Shown in pieces: positions 50,693 to 60,434 of a DNA stretch of 64,000 bases (position 1 is the first letter of the stretch; every line of letters begins with the position of its first letter). The notes beneath the pieces were generated by a model that saw nothing but the letters and a program-made list of their open reading frames with translations, was not told the DNA's origin and did not search any database. This DNA is from Psychroserpens sp041224425. Lineage in GTDB: Bacteria > Bacteroidota > Bacteroidia > Flavobacteriales > Flavobacteriaceae. The position numbers and the translations under genes are program-made. The stretch covers positions 186,001 to 250,000 of the forward strand of contig NZ_JBGFGL010000085.1 of NCBI RefSeq assembly GCF_041224425.1, in the 5' to 3' direction.

Positions 50693-53296
50693 ATGATAAT
50701 GAGAAAACAAAACTACTTTAGATTAATACTGCTCATCGTTTCTGCATTTTTTACAGTGCTATTGGCCTATGCTCAGGACATTCCTTTTAATTGTGATTAC
50801 AATGCTTATTTGTTCCAGTACAATGATATTTATGCAGTTGATTTAGCATCTGGAAATGCCTACGAAGTAGCTTCAGATGTGACAGAAGGCAATATTAATG
50901 CTGCAGCTTATAACCCTGCAGATGGTTATATTTGGGGCTCTCTAACTTCTCCTGCAAAATCTATTGTACGTATAGGAAAAAACTTTACCACAACTATATA
51001 TTATGTCGATGAATTGCCAACAAGCAATCGATATGTTGGAGGTATTAGTGCTAACGGAATGTATTATCTCAAAGGAGGAGGAACAACCTATTACAAGATA
51101 AATCTAAATCCAGACTTAGGAAATTACGTTCAACATGAGGCCACAGAAACCTTATCTCAAAGTATTAATGTACATGACTGGGCTTTTAACGCTGTTGATG
51201 GAAACTTATACACGGTCGAAAAAGGATCAAATATTTTGTATCGTATCAACCCGAATGATGGAAATGTTTTGGCCTTGGGTCAAGTGCCTATTTTATCAGG
51301 ATTGAACTACACATATGGAGCCGTTTATTTTGATGCTTCTGGTCGTTTTTATGTGTCTGCAAATCAAACAGGAACGATTTATGTCATTCAAAACGTACAA
51401 GGTTTAAGTCCGTCAAGTACTATGGATTCCAATTTATTTGCTTTCGGACCTTCGAGTTCCAGTAATGATGGTGCTCGTTGTCCTACTGCTCCAGTGCCAC
51501 AGGAAATTTGTGATAACGGGATAGATGATGATGGTGATGGTTTGATTGATTGTGAAGATCCGTCTTGTTCTGGTTTTGGTAATTGTGCTGTGATTGAAGC
51601 ACCAAGTTCTGCCAATGATGGCGGATTAGAAAGTAACAGTCGTCTCTCTGAACAAATCAATAAACGAAATTTCAATCGTGTAAAGCGTGGTTATAAATTC
51701 AATTTTAATGAGGCAAAACGATTATCAAAAAATGAGTTTTATCTTCAACGTAATGCTAGCTCAATATTTACCTTACAAGATTTTATTCCGTTTGATACAA
51801 TTGATGAAGATGAGGTTATTGAGTCTACACCTTCAGACTTGTTGAACATTACAAATGCTTCAGATATCTATGCGGTAGATTATCTTAAAAATGGAAGTCC
51901 GATAGCCTCAATATTGGCTTTAAAAACCGAAAATGGCGTGTATGAACACACCAAATATATTTGTGATCGTTTATTGGGAGCAGAATTGATTTCAGTGTCT
52001 ACCATCGAAATCAATGACCAAGCATTTATCAAATCGATTATCAAGAATATAGATGGTACGTTTGAATATGTACTAAGCTTTTCTGCTAAGGTTGAAAACA
52101 ACGATGAAAACTTCGCTATTGAAAGCCACTGGAACCTGGATCGTTATGAAACAGAGGTGCCCTTTTATAACTTCCAGATTTGGACCAATACTATCGATGA
52201 TTTATACCGTTTAGGACAAGAGGTTTTGAATTTGTTGGCTGTTGAAAAACCTATTTCAGATTACGATAATTCAACACCACCAACTGTTTTTGTAAGGAAA
52301 GGACATTATGCCAATGGCGCTTTAAACCTAGAAGTCGTTAATACTAATGCTACTTCAACGGTCACTTTTGATGCAGGATATAGAACTACCGAAACGAGCT
52401 CCTTCAATAGCTTAAGTAACACCATCAACCTTGATGGAAACTACATTACAAATGTACAGGTTGATACAGGTAGTTTGTTCGATATCGGGTTTAGGATTGG
52501 TGATAATATTGCCACACCTGATGATTTGTTTATGTCTGATGGACCGTGGGGAATTGACGATTCCCGAATAGGGACTACAATTCAAGAGTTTGAAGTATTG
52601 GCAAACACAAACACTTTTGCATCCGAGGATTTTCCTGTGGAAAGAAATATCAATCTTACGGCAAATACCAATACCTATGTTGCAGCTTATCGTGCTCTAA
52701 CACCTCGATTCAAACCTGTCGATTTAACTGCATTCAATAGCTTGAAGTTTGAAGCTGAAGGAAATGGTACTGTTGAGGTTACTTTAGTAAAAGAAAGTAT
52801 TTCTAATTGGGACAATCAATACAAAACGACAATTAGCTTAAATGAAACAAGTCAGACATTTTCCTTGCCAATGTCTCAATTTGAATCTGCTTCAGGTACT
52901 GGTTTGCAAGCTAACGACGTCGTAACCATAGTCTTCACAATGGCATCAGAAACAGGAACTACCGAAAGTAAAGAGTTGACCATAAATGATCTGCGTTTTT
53001 CCAATGAAGATACACTAAGTGAAACGTCATTTGCTGACTCTTCCAACACAGTGAAGGCTGTTCCTAATCCTATGACAGCACAGACCAATATTCAGTTTTA
53101 TAGCCCGAATAAAGAAACCATACAGCTTTTTGTTTATGACCAATTAGGTAAAATCGTATACCAATCTTCTTATGAAGCTGTAGTGGGACAAAATAAGATC
53201 CCGTTTTCAAAGCATCAAATGAGTTCAGGCCTATATATCGTAAAACTACAAAGCAATACAGTTGTTTATAATCCCTTAAGATTAATAGCTAGATAA
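50693..53296 (+). CDS. Type IX-secreted surface protein
   Basis: 867 residues. A signal peptide (about 1-28; LILLIVSAFFTVLLAYAQ in near form) precedes a seven-bladed-propeller-like region (residues ~40-260) rich in YAVDLASGN/YRINPNDGN repeats. A calcium-binding-like DNGIDDDGDGLIDCED segment follows, then a long uncharacterised central part, and a C-terminal type A sorting tail (KAVPNPMTAQTNIQF, SSGLYIVKLQ). It should be exported through the outer membrane by the type IX system and anchored on the surface. The LytTR operator suggests it is part of the biofilm response. Confidence 0.85.
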   Translation: MIMRKQNYFRLILLIVSAFFTVLLAYAQDIPFNCDYNAYLFQYNDIYAVDLASGNAYEVASDVTEGNINAAAYNPADGYIWGSLTSPAKSIVRIGKNFTTTIYYVDELPTSNRYVGGISANGMYYLKGGGTTYYKINLNPDLGNYVQHEATETLSQSINVHDWAFNAVDGNLYTVEKGSNILYRINPNDGNVLALGQVPILSGLNYTYGAVYFDASGRFYVSANQTGTIYVIQNVQGLSPSSTMDSNLFAFGPSSSSNDGARCPTAPVPQEICDNGIDDDGDGLIDCEDPSCSGFGNCAVIEAPSSANDGGLESNSRLSEQINKRNFNRVKRGYKFNFNEAKRLSKNEFYLQRNASSIFTLQDFIPFDTIDEDEVIESTPSDLLNITNASDIYAVDYLKNGSPIASILALKTENGVYEHTKYICDRLLGAELISVSTIEINDQAFIKSIIKNIDGTFEYVLSFSAKVENNDENFAIESHWNLDRYETEVPFYNFQIWTNTIDDLYRLGQEVLNLLAVEKPISDYDNSTPPTVFVRKGHYANGALNLEVVNTNATSTVTFDAGYRTTETSSFNSLSNTINLDGNYITNVQVDTGSLFDIGFRIGDNIATPDDLFMSDGPWGIDDSRIGTTIQEFEVLANTNTFASEDFPVERNINLTANTNTYVAAYRALTPRFKPVDLTAFNSLKFEAEGNGTVEVTLVKESISNWDNQYKTTISLNETSQTFSLPMSQFESASGTGLQANDVVTIVFTMASETGTTESKELTINDLRFSNEDTLSETSFADSSNTVKAVPNPMTAQTNIQFYSPNKETIQLFVYDQLGKIVYQSSYEAVVGQNKIPFSKHQMSSGLYIVKLQSNTVVYNPLRLIAR

Positions 53297-53349
53297 CCCT
53301 AAATTAGCTCTTAATCGGCTTTAATTGCTCATAATTAAAGTGGTTAAGC

Positions 53350-53379
53350 AAAAGGCAAAAGCATCCGCTTTTGCCTTTT
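53350..53379 (+). terminator. Rho-independent terminator
   Basis: AAAAGGCAAAAGC, loop ATCC, GCTTTTGCCTTTT: perfect 13-bp stem. It may also act for the minus strand. Confidence 0.9.
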
Positions 53380-53844
53380 TGTTTTTATAAACAAAAACAT
53401 CTTAGATGTTGAAACGATTTTGCTATGGATTGTCTATTCTAAGTAGTCGTTATATTATAACTAGTTTAAATAGACTTCAAAATGTCTCATTGTCTAAACT
53501 CCCTTTTGGTTTTTGAAGCAAATAACTAGTAAAGACTTAGTGTCAAAACGCGTTATAAGAAAACAATAATGTTAGCGAATACAAGCCACTTGGATCATTT
53601 AAAAACATTGTGATTACACATCATCTTAAATTACGTTGAACTGTATGATTATTGTCCTCTGTGCTATAATGGAGTTTAAATATTATTTGAGAATGTACCT
53701 TATCAAATTGAATTCTCTAGACAAGTGCTTCAAATCAGTGTTGAAGTTCTGATAATCTAGCTATAATGTTGATTTAGCTGTTATGTGTGCTGATGAAAAG
53801 CCAAAACTTAGATCGAGAACGCAATCGATAAAAGATGTAATTAT
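53380..53844. other. Non-coding gap between convergent genes
   Basis: About 465 bp with stop codons in every frame, no convincing promoter, repeat or RNA. I see no gene remnants. Confidence 0.5.
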
Positions 53845-55896
53845 CTATCGTCTGAAAATTGGCGAATTGAAGAGCTGCCAATGAAAACGCAATCCGATTT
53901 CAGTGTATTTGAAACCAGCTGCTGTTGCTGAAGCAATATTACTATGTGTTCCATATAGGTTTAAGGCGCTACGCTTAGAAAATTTGTAGCCTAATGCACC
54001 TTGAAAACGATAAGTAGATTGTTGATCGCCTTTTTCAATGACCTGCAATCCTGTTGCTGCAGTCAATTCATAAAACCATGATTTTGGTTTAGCAGTCGTT
54101 TCATCTTTTATAAGGTTAAAGAAGAGTTCTCCAGCGTTGAATTGTTTCGGACTAAAATAAATGGTTGGAACTTGTTCCTTAAAACTAATGTGCTGATAAT
54201 TCACACCTACTTTTAAATTCGGTTTTTTAAGGAGGTTGTAGTATAAAGAGGTAAACAATAATTGTCTTTGATTACCATCGTTTTGTGAAGTAAACATATA
54301 CTGCGTAAACCAACCTAATTTAATGTTTGAAGCAATGTTATAGTTTACATAGTAATTGTTTTGTACCAATTCCTCATCTAATAGTGCAGCATTAAAACTT
54401 TCAATTTGTCGTTTGTAACCTATATCCAAAGTTTGAAGTTTTAGTGGTTTGATATGAAACGATACATCGGAAAGGAGTTGAGTGAAATCATTTTCTTCAG
54501 CCTGAGCAGACGTTATTCCGAAAACACCTTTTACGGCAATAGCTGGTAGCAATTGATATTTCAGCCCTAAATTAAAATCGTTTGAACGTGCCGTATTGTT
54601 CGTGCTTTTATTAGATGTACGTCTGAAGCTATAGCTGCCCAATAATTCAAGCTGAGTTGATAATGGTACATTCAACGTGGTTCCAACGGTAAAAGCTTCG
54701 TTATCGCCATTGTCAAATGAATAAGCACTTTTGGTTTCCATACTTGGGGTAAATTGTGTATCTAAGTTTGCAATGAACTGTAAGGCATCTTTTTGGTTGT
54801 TATAAATGGTTAGCGTTTTCTCAGCAGCTTGATAGGCCTCGTTGTAACGACCTATGGCTTTTAAGCTGTTGGCTTTTCCTAGGTTACCATCAAAAGAGGT
54901 GCTGTCATTTTTTAAAATGGCATCATAATTTTCAAGTCCATCCTTAAAATCACTTTTGTAAATACTTAAAGTTGCGCGTAAAGACAATACCCAATTTTCA
55001 TTAGGAAACAAGGTTGCTAATTCGTCGATAAGCTTTGTGGCTGCTTTATACTTTTGATTCCAAATCAGTGCTTGTATATAACGTTCTGTAGCAATCTGTC
55101 TGTTCTTCTCTGTGCTTTTATCCAAAGCCAATTTACTAAAGGTTAAAGCACGTTGTTCTTTGCTGTTAAGGTGTGCCACCAATGCCAATCCAACTAATGC
55201 TTCGGTTTCAAACTCGGTGGCTGTCTGTAAGGTTTCATAAACATGCTTGGCATTCCCGATGTTATCCATTATGATATAAAGATTAGCAAGATTCATTAAA
55301 CCATCTTTATCGTTCGGGAAATGGTCCAGCATGGTCTGTAATAATGATTCAGCCTGATCGTAGTTTTGTTGTTGCTGCTTTTGATACGCATATCCTAAAT
55401 AGATATACTTTTTTGAGGTGAGTGCGTTTGCATTTCCTGGTGACACCTCTAGAGCCTTATTGACATAGGTTAAAGCCAGTTCATATTGTTTCAGATTGGA
55501 AAGCGTATTAGCATATCCTAAAAGAGCAGGAAAGCTTTTTGGTTCTTCAGTCACTAGAGCGTTGTAATAGGTTTGGGCAGCTTCAAAGTTCTTGTTCCAA
55601 AGCAAGGCTTCACCATAATTCAACTTGACTTCAAAATCACTTGGATAGGATTTAAGTAAATCGGTAAAAATTCCTAAAGCTTTTTCAGGATTACCATTTA
55701 AACCTACGGCACGACCATAGCATAAGGTCGCTGTTTTTTGATTGGGATATTCAGCAAGAATTTCATTAAAAAACGTTTCGGCTTTAGCATACTGACCTGT
55801 TTCCAAATAATTGAAACCAACTTGCATGTTCTGGGCAACACTAGTCATAGAAATGCTAAATACGATGATAAAAAGTAAAGATTTTAAGGTCTTCAT
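53845..55896 (-). CDS. TPR protein with C-terminal outer-membrane barrel (BcsC/YaiO-like)
   Basis: The start at 55896 (MKTLKSLLFIIVFSISMTSVAQ) gives a signal peptide and removes 16 unlikely residues. TPR repeats fill residues ~25-385 (MQVGFNYLETGQYAKAETFF and others). The last ~290 residues alternate as beta strands (SFRRTSNKS, ALGYKFSKRSALNLYGTHS), ending LRFHWQLFNSPIFRR, an outer-membrane barrel. BcsC, AlgK/AlgE and YaiO-type proteins use this arrangement to export polysaccharide. It is divergent from the STAS gene, sharing a regulated intergenic region. Confidence 0.8.
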   Translation of the reverse strand: MKTLKSLLFIIVFSISMTSVAQNMQVGFNYLETGQYAKAETFFNEILAEYPNQKTATLCYGRAVGLNGNPEKALGIFTDLLKSYPSDFEVKLNYGEALLWNKNFEAAQTYYNALVTEEPKSFPALLGYANTLSNLKQYELALTYVNKALEVSPGNANALTSKKYIYLGYAYQKQQQQNYDQAESLLQTMLDHFPNDKDGLMNLANLYIIMDNIGNAKHVYETLQTATEFETEALVGLALVAHLNSKEQRALTFSKLALDKSTEKNRQIATERYIQALIWNQKYKAATKLIDELATLFPNENWVLSLRATLSIYKSDFKDGLENYDAILKNDSTSFDGNLGKANSLKAIGRYNEAYQAAEKTLTIYNNQKDALQFIANLDTQFTPSMETKSAYSFDNGDNEAFTVGTTLNVPLSTQLELLGSYSFRRTSNKSTNNTARSNDFNLGLKYQLLPAIAVKGVFGITSAQAEENDFTQLLSDVSFHIKPLKLQTLDIGYKRQIESFNAALLDEELVQNNYYVNYNIASNIKLGWFTQYMFTSQNDGNQRQLLFTSLYYNLLKKPNLKVGVNYQHISFKEQVPTIYFSPKQFNAGELFFNLIKDETTAKPKSWFYELTAATGLQVIEKGDQQSTYRFQGALGYKFSKRSALNLYGTHSNIASATAAGFKYTEIGLRFHWQLFNSPIFRR

Positions 55897-55923
55897 AAGT
55901 GTTTGATTTACTTGATTGCAAGT

Positions 55924-55935
55924 TACGGACGAATA
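55924..55935 (-). promoter_or_regulatory. Possible minus-strand LytTR half-site
   Basis: The minus strand reads TATTCGTCCGTA, containing ATTCGTC, 28 bp before the TPR gene's start. No clear partner 21 bp away was found, so it is weak. Confidence 0.35.
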
Positions 55936-55941
55936 CCACTT

Positions 55942-55974
55942 CATTCATCTACAGTAACCTGCCATCCGTCGAAA
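55942..55974 (+). promoter_or_regulatory. LytTR-type operator in the STAS/TPR divergent region
   Basis: CATTCATCTACA (55942-55953) and CATCCGTCGAAA (55963-55974), period 21 bp. It is well placed to control both the STAS-flippase genes and the TPR export gene. Confidence 0.75.
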
Positions 55975-56050
55975 TCAATCCGAATTACATGGAGTTTGTT
56001 GTGATATTAGCGTCAGATTTAAACACAAAACCACATAAAAATTTACAATT

Positions 56051-56329
56051 ATGGCTTTACAAATTATAGAAAACAACAACACTTTTGAGTTACACGGAAC
56101 CCTGAATACGGCAACATCAAAATCCTTTTTAAACCATGTTAAATTGTTAATGGCTCATACCAAGGAAATGACCTTAAGTATTGATCATCTTTCTTTTATA
56201 GATGAATCTGGAGTTGGTGCATTAAAGCATTTGCTTACGGAAGCGTTTCGCCAACATTTAAAGTTTTCAATCATTGGCTATGGCTGTAAGGATATCTACG
56301 ACGAATTTAAATCGGCTTTAGCAGCTTAA
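56051..56329 (+). CDS. STAS-domain protein
   Basis: 92 residues. A SpoIIAA-like STAS domain; the segment MTLSIDHLSFIDESGVGALKHLL contains the Ser that is phosphorylated in anti-sigma-factor antagonists (DESGVG). No anti-sigma kinase gene is visible nearby. It is 12 bp upstream of the flippase gene. In some polysaccharide loci a STAS protein tunes synthesis or export; here it may be a partner switch for the pathway, and this is inference. Confidence 0.82.
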   Translation: MALQIIENNNTFELHGTLNTATSKSFLNHVKLLMAHTKEMTLSIDHLSFIDESGVGALKHLLTEAFRQHLKFSIIGYGCKDIYDEFKSALAA

Positions 56330-56341
56330 GAACTTTTTATA

Positions 56342-57607
56342 ATGCAAACCTTAACTCGCGTCAAGCAACTTTCCATTTCGGCAGAACAATGGTTTATGCT
56401 TAGTATTCTATTGGTAAATGGAGGCAATTACCTTTACAATTTAATTCTTGGTCGCCTTCTTGGTCCTGAACAATTTGCTGATGCCGCAATTCTGATTACT
56501 TTTTTGTTAGTCTTGTCTTTTGTTGCCATGACCTATCAATTGGTTACCGCCAAATTTTCGGTAGAATTTGATTCTGCAGTTTTTGAAAGTTTTAAAATTA
56601 GAATGTACAAACAAGCGGTTTGGGTAGGTTTGGGTATAGGATGTTTGATTATTTTGAATGCCAACGGTTTACAAGAAATTTTTCATACTAAAAGTGCCAC
56701 GATGTTCGTGGTGTTTGGAATTGGTGTACCCTTATATTTTATTATGAGTGTCAATCGTGGAGTATTTCAAGGCACAAAAGCGTTCAAAAGGTTGTCCTTA
56801 ACTTATCAGTTTGAAATGCTGAGCAGATTGCTTCTTACCTTAGCATTCATCTTTATGTTCAATATAGAGTCGTCTGTTCTTATTGCGCTTGGAATTTTAT
56901 TTTCCTTTGGTTTTGGACTCTTTCCAATAAAGGTAAATCTGAAGGCTTTTGCCTCGAAATTATCCATCGAAAAACCAACGCTTAAAACCATACGGAAGTT
57001 TTTCATCATCACAGCATTTTATGAATTGACACAAATTGTAATCAATAACAGTGATATCCTTTTGGTAAAGCATTATTTTGAGTCTTATGAGGCCGGACTT
57101 TACGCTTCATTGGCATTGATAGGTAGAATTGTATATTTCATTGCTTGGATGTTCGTCATGATATTATTACCAACAGTAATCCAACTTAGAAAAGAAGGAA
57201 AACCGACTTCAGGTGTGTTGTTGAAGTATATCAGTTATATTTCAGGAATTGCCATCACAATTATTTTGGGTTGTGCTTTAGTGCCAGAATTCGCCATTTC
57301 AGTATTATTTGGGAATCAATATTTGGCTATGGCACCACTCTTATGGAAGTACGCTTTGGCTACAGGTATTTTTGCAATATCGAATCTTTTTGCTTACTAC
57401 TATTTGTCATTAGATCGCTATGTACCAGTACTTATCTCAGCTCTATTTGGAATGTTTCAAGTGGCTCTTATTGTGATTTTCCACCAGAGCTTGGAAGAGG
57501 TGGTGCACATGCAAATTGTTGCCATGTTTATCTTATTACTGATTCAAATGGCATTTTTCTTTTATGACGGATGCCTCAACTCAAAAAAACGAGTCCATCG
57601 ATACTAA
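56342..57607 (+). CDS. Polysaccharide flippase (Wzx/MATE-like)
   Basis: 421 residues with about 12 to 14 hydrophobic segments in the Polysacc_synt pattern. It begins QWFMLSILLVNGGNYLYNLILGR, shown in part: the first helix followed by LGPEQFADAAILIT, the conserved N-terminal motif of O-antigen/exopolysaccharide flippases. It flips lipid-linked repeat units to the periplasm. The third LytTR half-site (57592) lies within its 3' end. Confidence 0.85.
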   Translation: MQTLTRVKQLSISAEQWFMLSILLVNGGNYLYNLILGRLLGPEQFADAAILITFLLVLSFVAMTYQLVTAKFSVEFDSAVFESFKIRMYKQAVWVGLGIGCLIILNANGLQEIFHTKSATMFVVFGIGVPLYFIMSVNRGVFQGTKAFKRLSLTYQFEMLSRLLLTLAFIFMFNIESSVLIALGILFSFGFGLFPIKVNLKAFASKLSIEKPTLKTIRKFFIITAFYELTQIVINNSDILLVKHYFESYEAGLYASLALIGRIVYFIAWMFVMILLPTVIQLRKEGKPTSGVLLKYISYISGIAITIILGCALVPEFAISVLFGNQYLAMAPLLWKYALATGIFAISNLFAYYYLSLDRYVPVLISALFGMFQVALIVIFHQSLEEVVHMQIVAMFILLLIQMAFFFYDGCLNSKKRVHRY

Positions 57608-57645
57608 ATTTCCATTCGTCGATACGAAATAGCCGCCTAACTACA
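57592..57645 (+). promoter_or_regulatory. LytTR-type operator: three half-sites at 21-bp steps before the glycosyltransferase gene
   Basis: AGTCCATCGATA (57592), CATTCGTCGATA (57613) and CGCCTAACTACA (57634) each repeat at 21 bp. The first two agree with the consensus at 8 and 11 of 12 positions; the third is weak (6 of 12). The pair 57592/57613 ends 49 bp before the -7-like CAAATTTG (57674-57681), the same distance as for the 50693 gene. Confidence 0.7.
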
Positions 57646-57673
57646 ATGGTCTTTTTTTCACGGTTTTAAACCT

Positions 57674-57681
57674 CAAATTTG
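57674..57681 (+). promoter_or_regulatory. -7-like promoter box (CAAATTTG)
   Basis: One mismatch to TAnnTTTG; 28 bp before the glycosyltransferase start. Confidence 0.5.
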
Positions 57682-57709
57682 TACTATAATCAATAGAAAT
57701 CTTAAACAC

Positions 57710-58927
57710 ATGAAACTCGCAATTGTTACCGCTTATCCACCAAGTAAAGTTACCTTAAACGAATATGCTTACCATTTGGTAAAACATTTCCGACAAATGG
57801 AGGAGCTGTCTGAGATAGTACTGCTTACCGATAGAACAGAAGGTCAAAAAGACTTATCCTTTGAAGAAAAGGGTTGCAGAATTACCGTAAAGGAATGTTG
57901 GTCGTTTAACAGCTATGCAAATATAGTTTCCGTAACCAAAGCCTTAAACAAGACAAAACCTGATGCCGTGTTGTTCAACTTGCAGTTTATGAAATTTGGT
58001 GATAAAAAAATAGCTGCTGCACTTGGGTTGTTACTGCCATTGGTGTGTAAACTAAAAGGACTTTCAAACGTGGTGCTGCTTCATAATATTTTAGAGGAAG
58101 TCGATTTAGGTTCTGCTGGATTTACATCGAATAAGTTCCTGCAAAAGTTATATGGTTTTATTGGAAGTACGTTAACCAAATTGATACTTCAAGCCGATAC
58201 TGTGGCTGTAACAATGCAGAAATATGTAGATATTTTGGAGGCTAAATACAAAGCAAAGAATGTACGATTGATTCCTCATGGAACATTTGAGATTACTACT
58301 GAAGAACCTCATTATGATTTGCCAGAAGGACCATTGCAAGTTATGACTTTTGGAAAATTTGGAACCTATAAAAAGGTAGAAGGTATGATTGAAGCGGTTC
58401 AATTGGTACGTGAGCGTACAGGTTTAGATTTGGAAGTTGTTATTGCAGGAACCGATAACCCAAATGTTCCTGGCTATTTAGAAGGCGTGAAAGCGACCTA
58501 TAACAATGTACCGCAATTACGCTTTACAGGTTATGTTGAAGAATCTGAAGTACCGAGTTTGTTCCAAAATAGTGCAGTGGTAGTTTTTCCTTACACTTCA
58601 ACTACAGGAAGTTCCGGTGTGTTGCATCAAGCAGGAAGCTATGGTAAAGCAGTTGTTATGCCAGATTTAGGTGATTTGGCCTTGTTGGTTAAAGATGAAG
58701 GTTATAGAGGTGGGTTTTTTGAGCCCACAGCTGTAGAAAGTCTTGCCGATGCAATTGAAGCGATAGTAACGAATGATACTTACAGGATCCAATTGGGACA
58801 AGCGAATTTTAGGGCTGCAAATGCCTTTCCGATGTCGAAAATCACAGCATTATATTTAGATACTTTTAATGCTATCGGCAAGTCCAAAACGCATAAAACC
58901 AATCTGGTTTTTAATCCAATTCACTAG
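57710..58927 (+). CDS. Family 4 (GT-B) glycosyltransferase
   Basis: 405 residues. The N-terminal Rossmann half includes IVTAYPPSKVTLNEYAYHLV and a central VVLLHNILEEVDLG, and the second half has MTFGKFGTYKKVEGMIEAV, then PYTSTTGSSGVLHQAGSYGKAVV with the conserved nucleotide-binding E/G positions. A retaining GT4 enzyme using a nucleotide sugar, in the cytosol. It is placed in the exopolysaccharide locus. Its 3' end overlaps the convergent hydrolase gene by 17 bp. Confidence 0.88.
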   Translation: MKLAIVTAYPPSKVTLNEYAYHLVKHFRQMEELSEIVLLTDRTEGQKDLSFEEKGCRITVKECWSFNSYANIVSVTKALNKTKPDAVLFNLQFMKFGDKKIAAALGLLLPLVCKLKGLSNVVLLHNILEEVDLGSAGFTSNKFLQKLYGFIGSTLTKLILQADTVAVTMQKYVDILEAKYKAKNVRLIPHGTFEITTEEPHYDLPEGPLQVMTFGKFGTYKKVEGMIEAVQLVRERTGLDLEVVIAGTDNPNVPGYLEGVKATYNNVPQLRFTGYVEESEVPSLFQNSAVVVFPYTSTTGSSGVLHQAGSYGKAVVMPDLGDLALLVKDEGYRGGFFEPTAVESLADAIEAIVTNDTYRIQLGQANFRAANAFPMSKITALYLDTFNAIGKSKTHKTNLVFNPIH

Positions 58928-60434
58928 AAATATATTGAAAAGCGGCTTTTGGTTGTCCTTCTTTGTCAAGGAATCCAAAGTGCTTTTGAAGATGTTTACG
59001 CCAAGGAAGTCGACCAACGACTTCCTTTGGTATTTGATCAAAATCGTAAAGCGTCCATGACATGGCATTGAGATTGAGCTTAGAAATGAGTTGTTGAGCT
59101 GTTTTGTGGTATTCAGCTTGATCTTCATCTGATGTGCCAAAAGGTTTCCAAAAGCCATTGTACGACGACATGCCAAACTCGCCTAGAAGAAGTGGCTTGT
59201 CCTCAGTCTGTGATACTAACGTCTTCAATTGATCTTCTAAAGTCGACAAGTCCTCATAAAAATGGAAGGTAATAACATCTACATTGTCACTCAGTAAAGA
59301 TGCACTTTCAATATTAGACCAACCAATCGTTACAGGATGATTGGGATCTAAGTATTTCACGTGATTGATCATATTTTCCAACCACGAAAGCACATTAGAT
59401 TGTCCTCTAGATTCAAAATCTAGATTCGGTTCATTTTTTATATCCCAACCCCAAAGTGCTTCATGATTTTTTACGGCGTTAACTAGGGTTTCAGCATGCT
59501 TCATGTTCAATGTCCAATCCAGTACCTCATAATTGCCATAAAAATCAAAAAGGGTTATCATAACTTTTAGGTCAGCTTCCGAAGCGAGGTCTAAAGTGGT
59601 TTTGAGTTTGTCGAGTTTTTTATTATTAACCTTCGCATTTCCGAAGTCATCATATTGAATAAAAACGCGTATGGTATTGAGTCCTGCGTCTTTGAGTAAA
59701 TTAAAATCTGATCTTAGGATGTCTTCAGAGAATGACTCCCCAAACATATCCCAAGGTGTGTCTTTCGGGTAATAATTAATGCCTTTAATGTTTTTATGTA
59801 CTAGTTCTACTTGGTTTTCAGCAGGTTTAAAAGGTTTGCTTTGGATTTTTGTAAAATGCCTAATACGCCAAAAACCATCTTCAAGCAACAAAATCACTTT
59901 GTAAGTAGATTGTTCTTTGAACTCTTGCAAAAACTCATCTTGTTTGAACAAGCGTTTATACTCTATAACGTCATGGTCCGTTATAACTGCTAGCTGACCA
60001 TCTTCACTAAAAAACTCTAGTTTCGGATGATGTTCGAGTGTGGTAGACTCAATGACAATATTTTTTGTTGCGTTTAACTCAATAATGTCATAAAGGTTTT
60101 GCCTGGCACTGTCTGTAAAATAATCCTCTATTCCTGCAGTCGAGTGGGTTTTATTGGACAGGTGCATCACATACCACGCATCTAAATAGTCATTTTCAAT
60201 AGCTTTACGATTTTCATCATCTATTGGTCGACCTTCATTTGGTAGTTTAGACCAACTGATTTTCGGGGTATATTGCTCAATTTTTTGAATTTCAGTGTGA
60301 AGCATACTGCTACGATCTGCTCCTGTATTTAAATAACCAAAAATGGCACTAATACCATAAATAATAAAACCAATAATCATAATGTAGGATATTATTAATA
60401 GCGTTCGTAAAATATGTTTGTTGAGGTTTACCAT
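58911..60434 (-). CDS. Membrane-anchored GH5-like glycoside hydrolase
   Basis: 507 residues. An N-terminal membrane helix (about 9-32; LLIISYIMIIGFIIYGISAIFG, shown in part) anchors a ~170-residue helical/beta domain and then a (beta/alpha)8 cellulase-like domain (from about residue 215). The acid/base Glu is in WDIKNEPNLD and the nucleophile Glu in LLLGEFGMSS, as in clan GH-A. It would cut a beta-glycan in the periplasm or at the surface. A hydrolase in a synthesis locus is common (BcsZ, PslG type). It overlaps the next gene by 7 bp. Confidence 0.82.
   Translation of the reverse strand: MVNLNKHILRTLLIISYIMIIGFIIYGISAIFGYLNTGADRSSMLHTEIQKIEQYTPKISWSKLPNEGRPIDDENRKAIENDYLDAWYVMHLSNKTHSTAGIEDYFTDSARQNLYDIIELNATKNIVIESTTLEHHPKLEFFSEDGQLAVITDHDVIEYKRLFKQDEFLQEFKEQSTYKVILLLEDGFWRIRHFTKIQSKPFKPAENQVELVHKNIKGINYYPKDTPWDMFGESFSEDILRSDFNLLKDAGLNTIRVFIQYDDFGNAKVNNKKLDKLKTTLDLASEADLKVMITLFDFYGNYEVLDWTLNMKHAETLVNAVKNHEALWGWDIKNEPNLDFESRGQSNVLSWLENMINHVKYLDPNHPVTIGWSNIESASLLSDNVDVITFHFYEDLSTLEDQLKTLVSQTEDKPLLLGEFGMSSYNGFWKPFGTSDEDQAEYHKTAQQLISKLNLNAMSWTLYDFDQIPKEVVGRLPWRKHLQKHFGFLDKEGQPKAAFQYISSELD

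Noticed and set aside
55017..55030. ATTCGTCGATA within the TPR gene
   Set aside because: Coding sequence, no partner repeat and no nearby promoter; chance.
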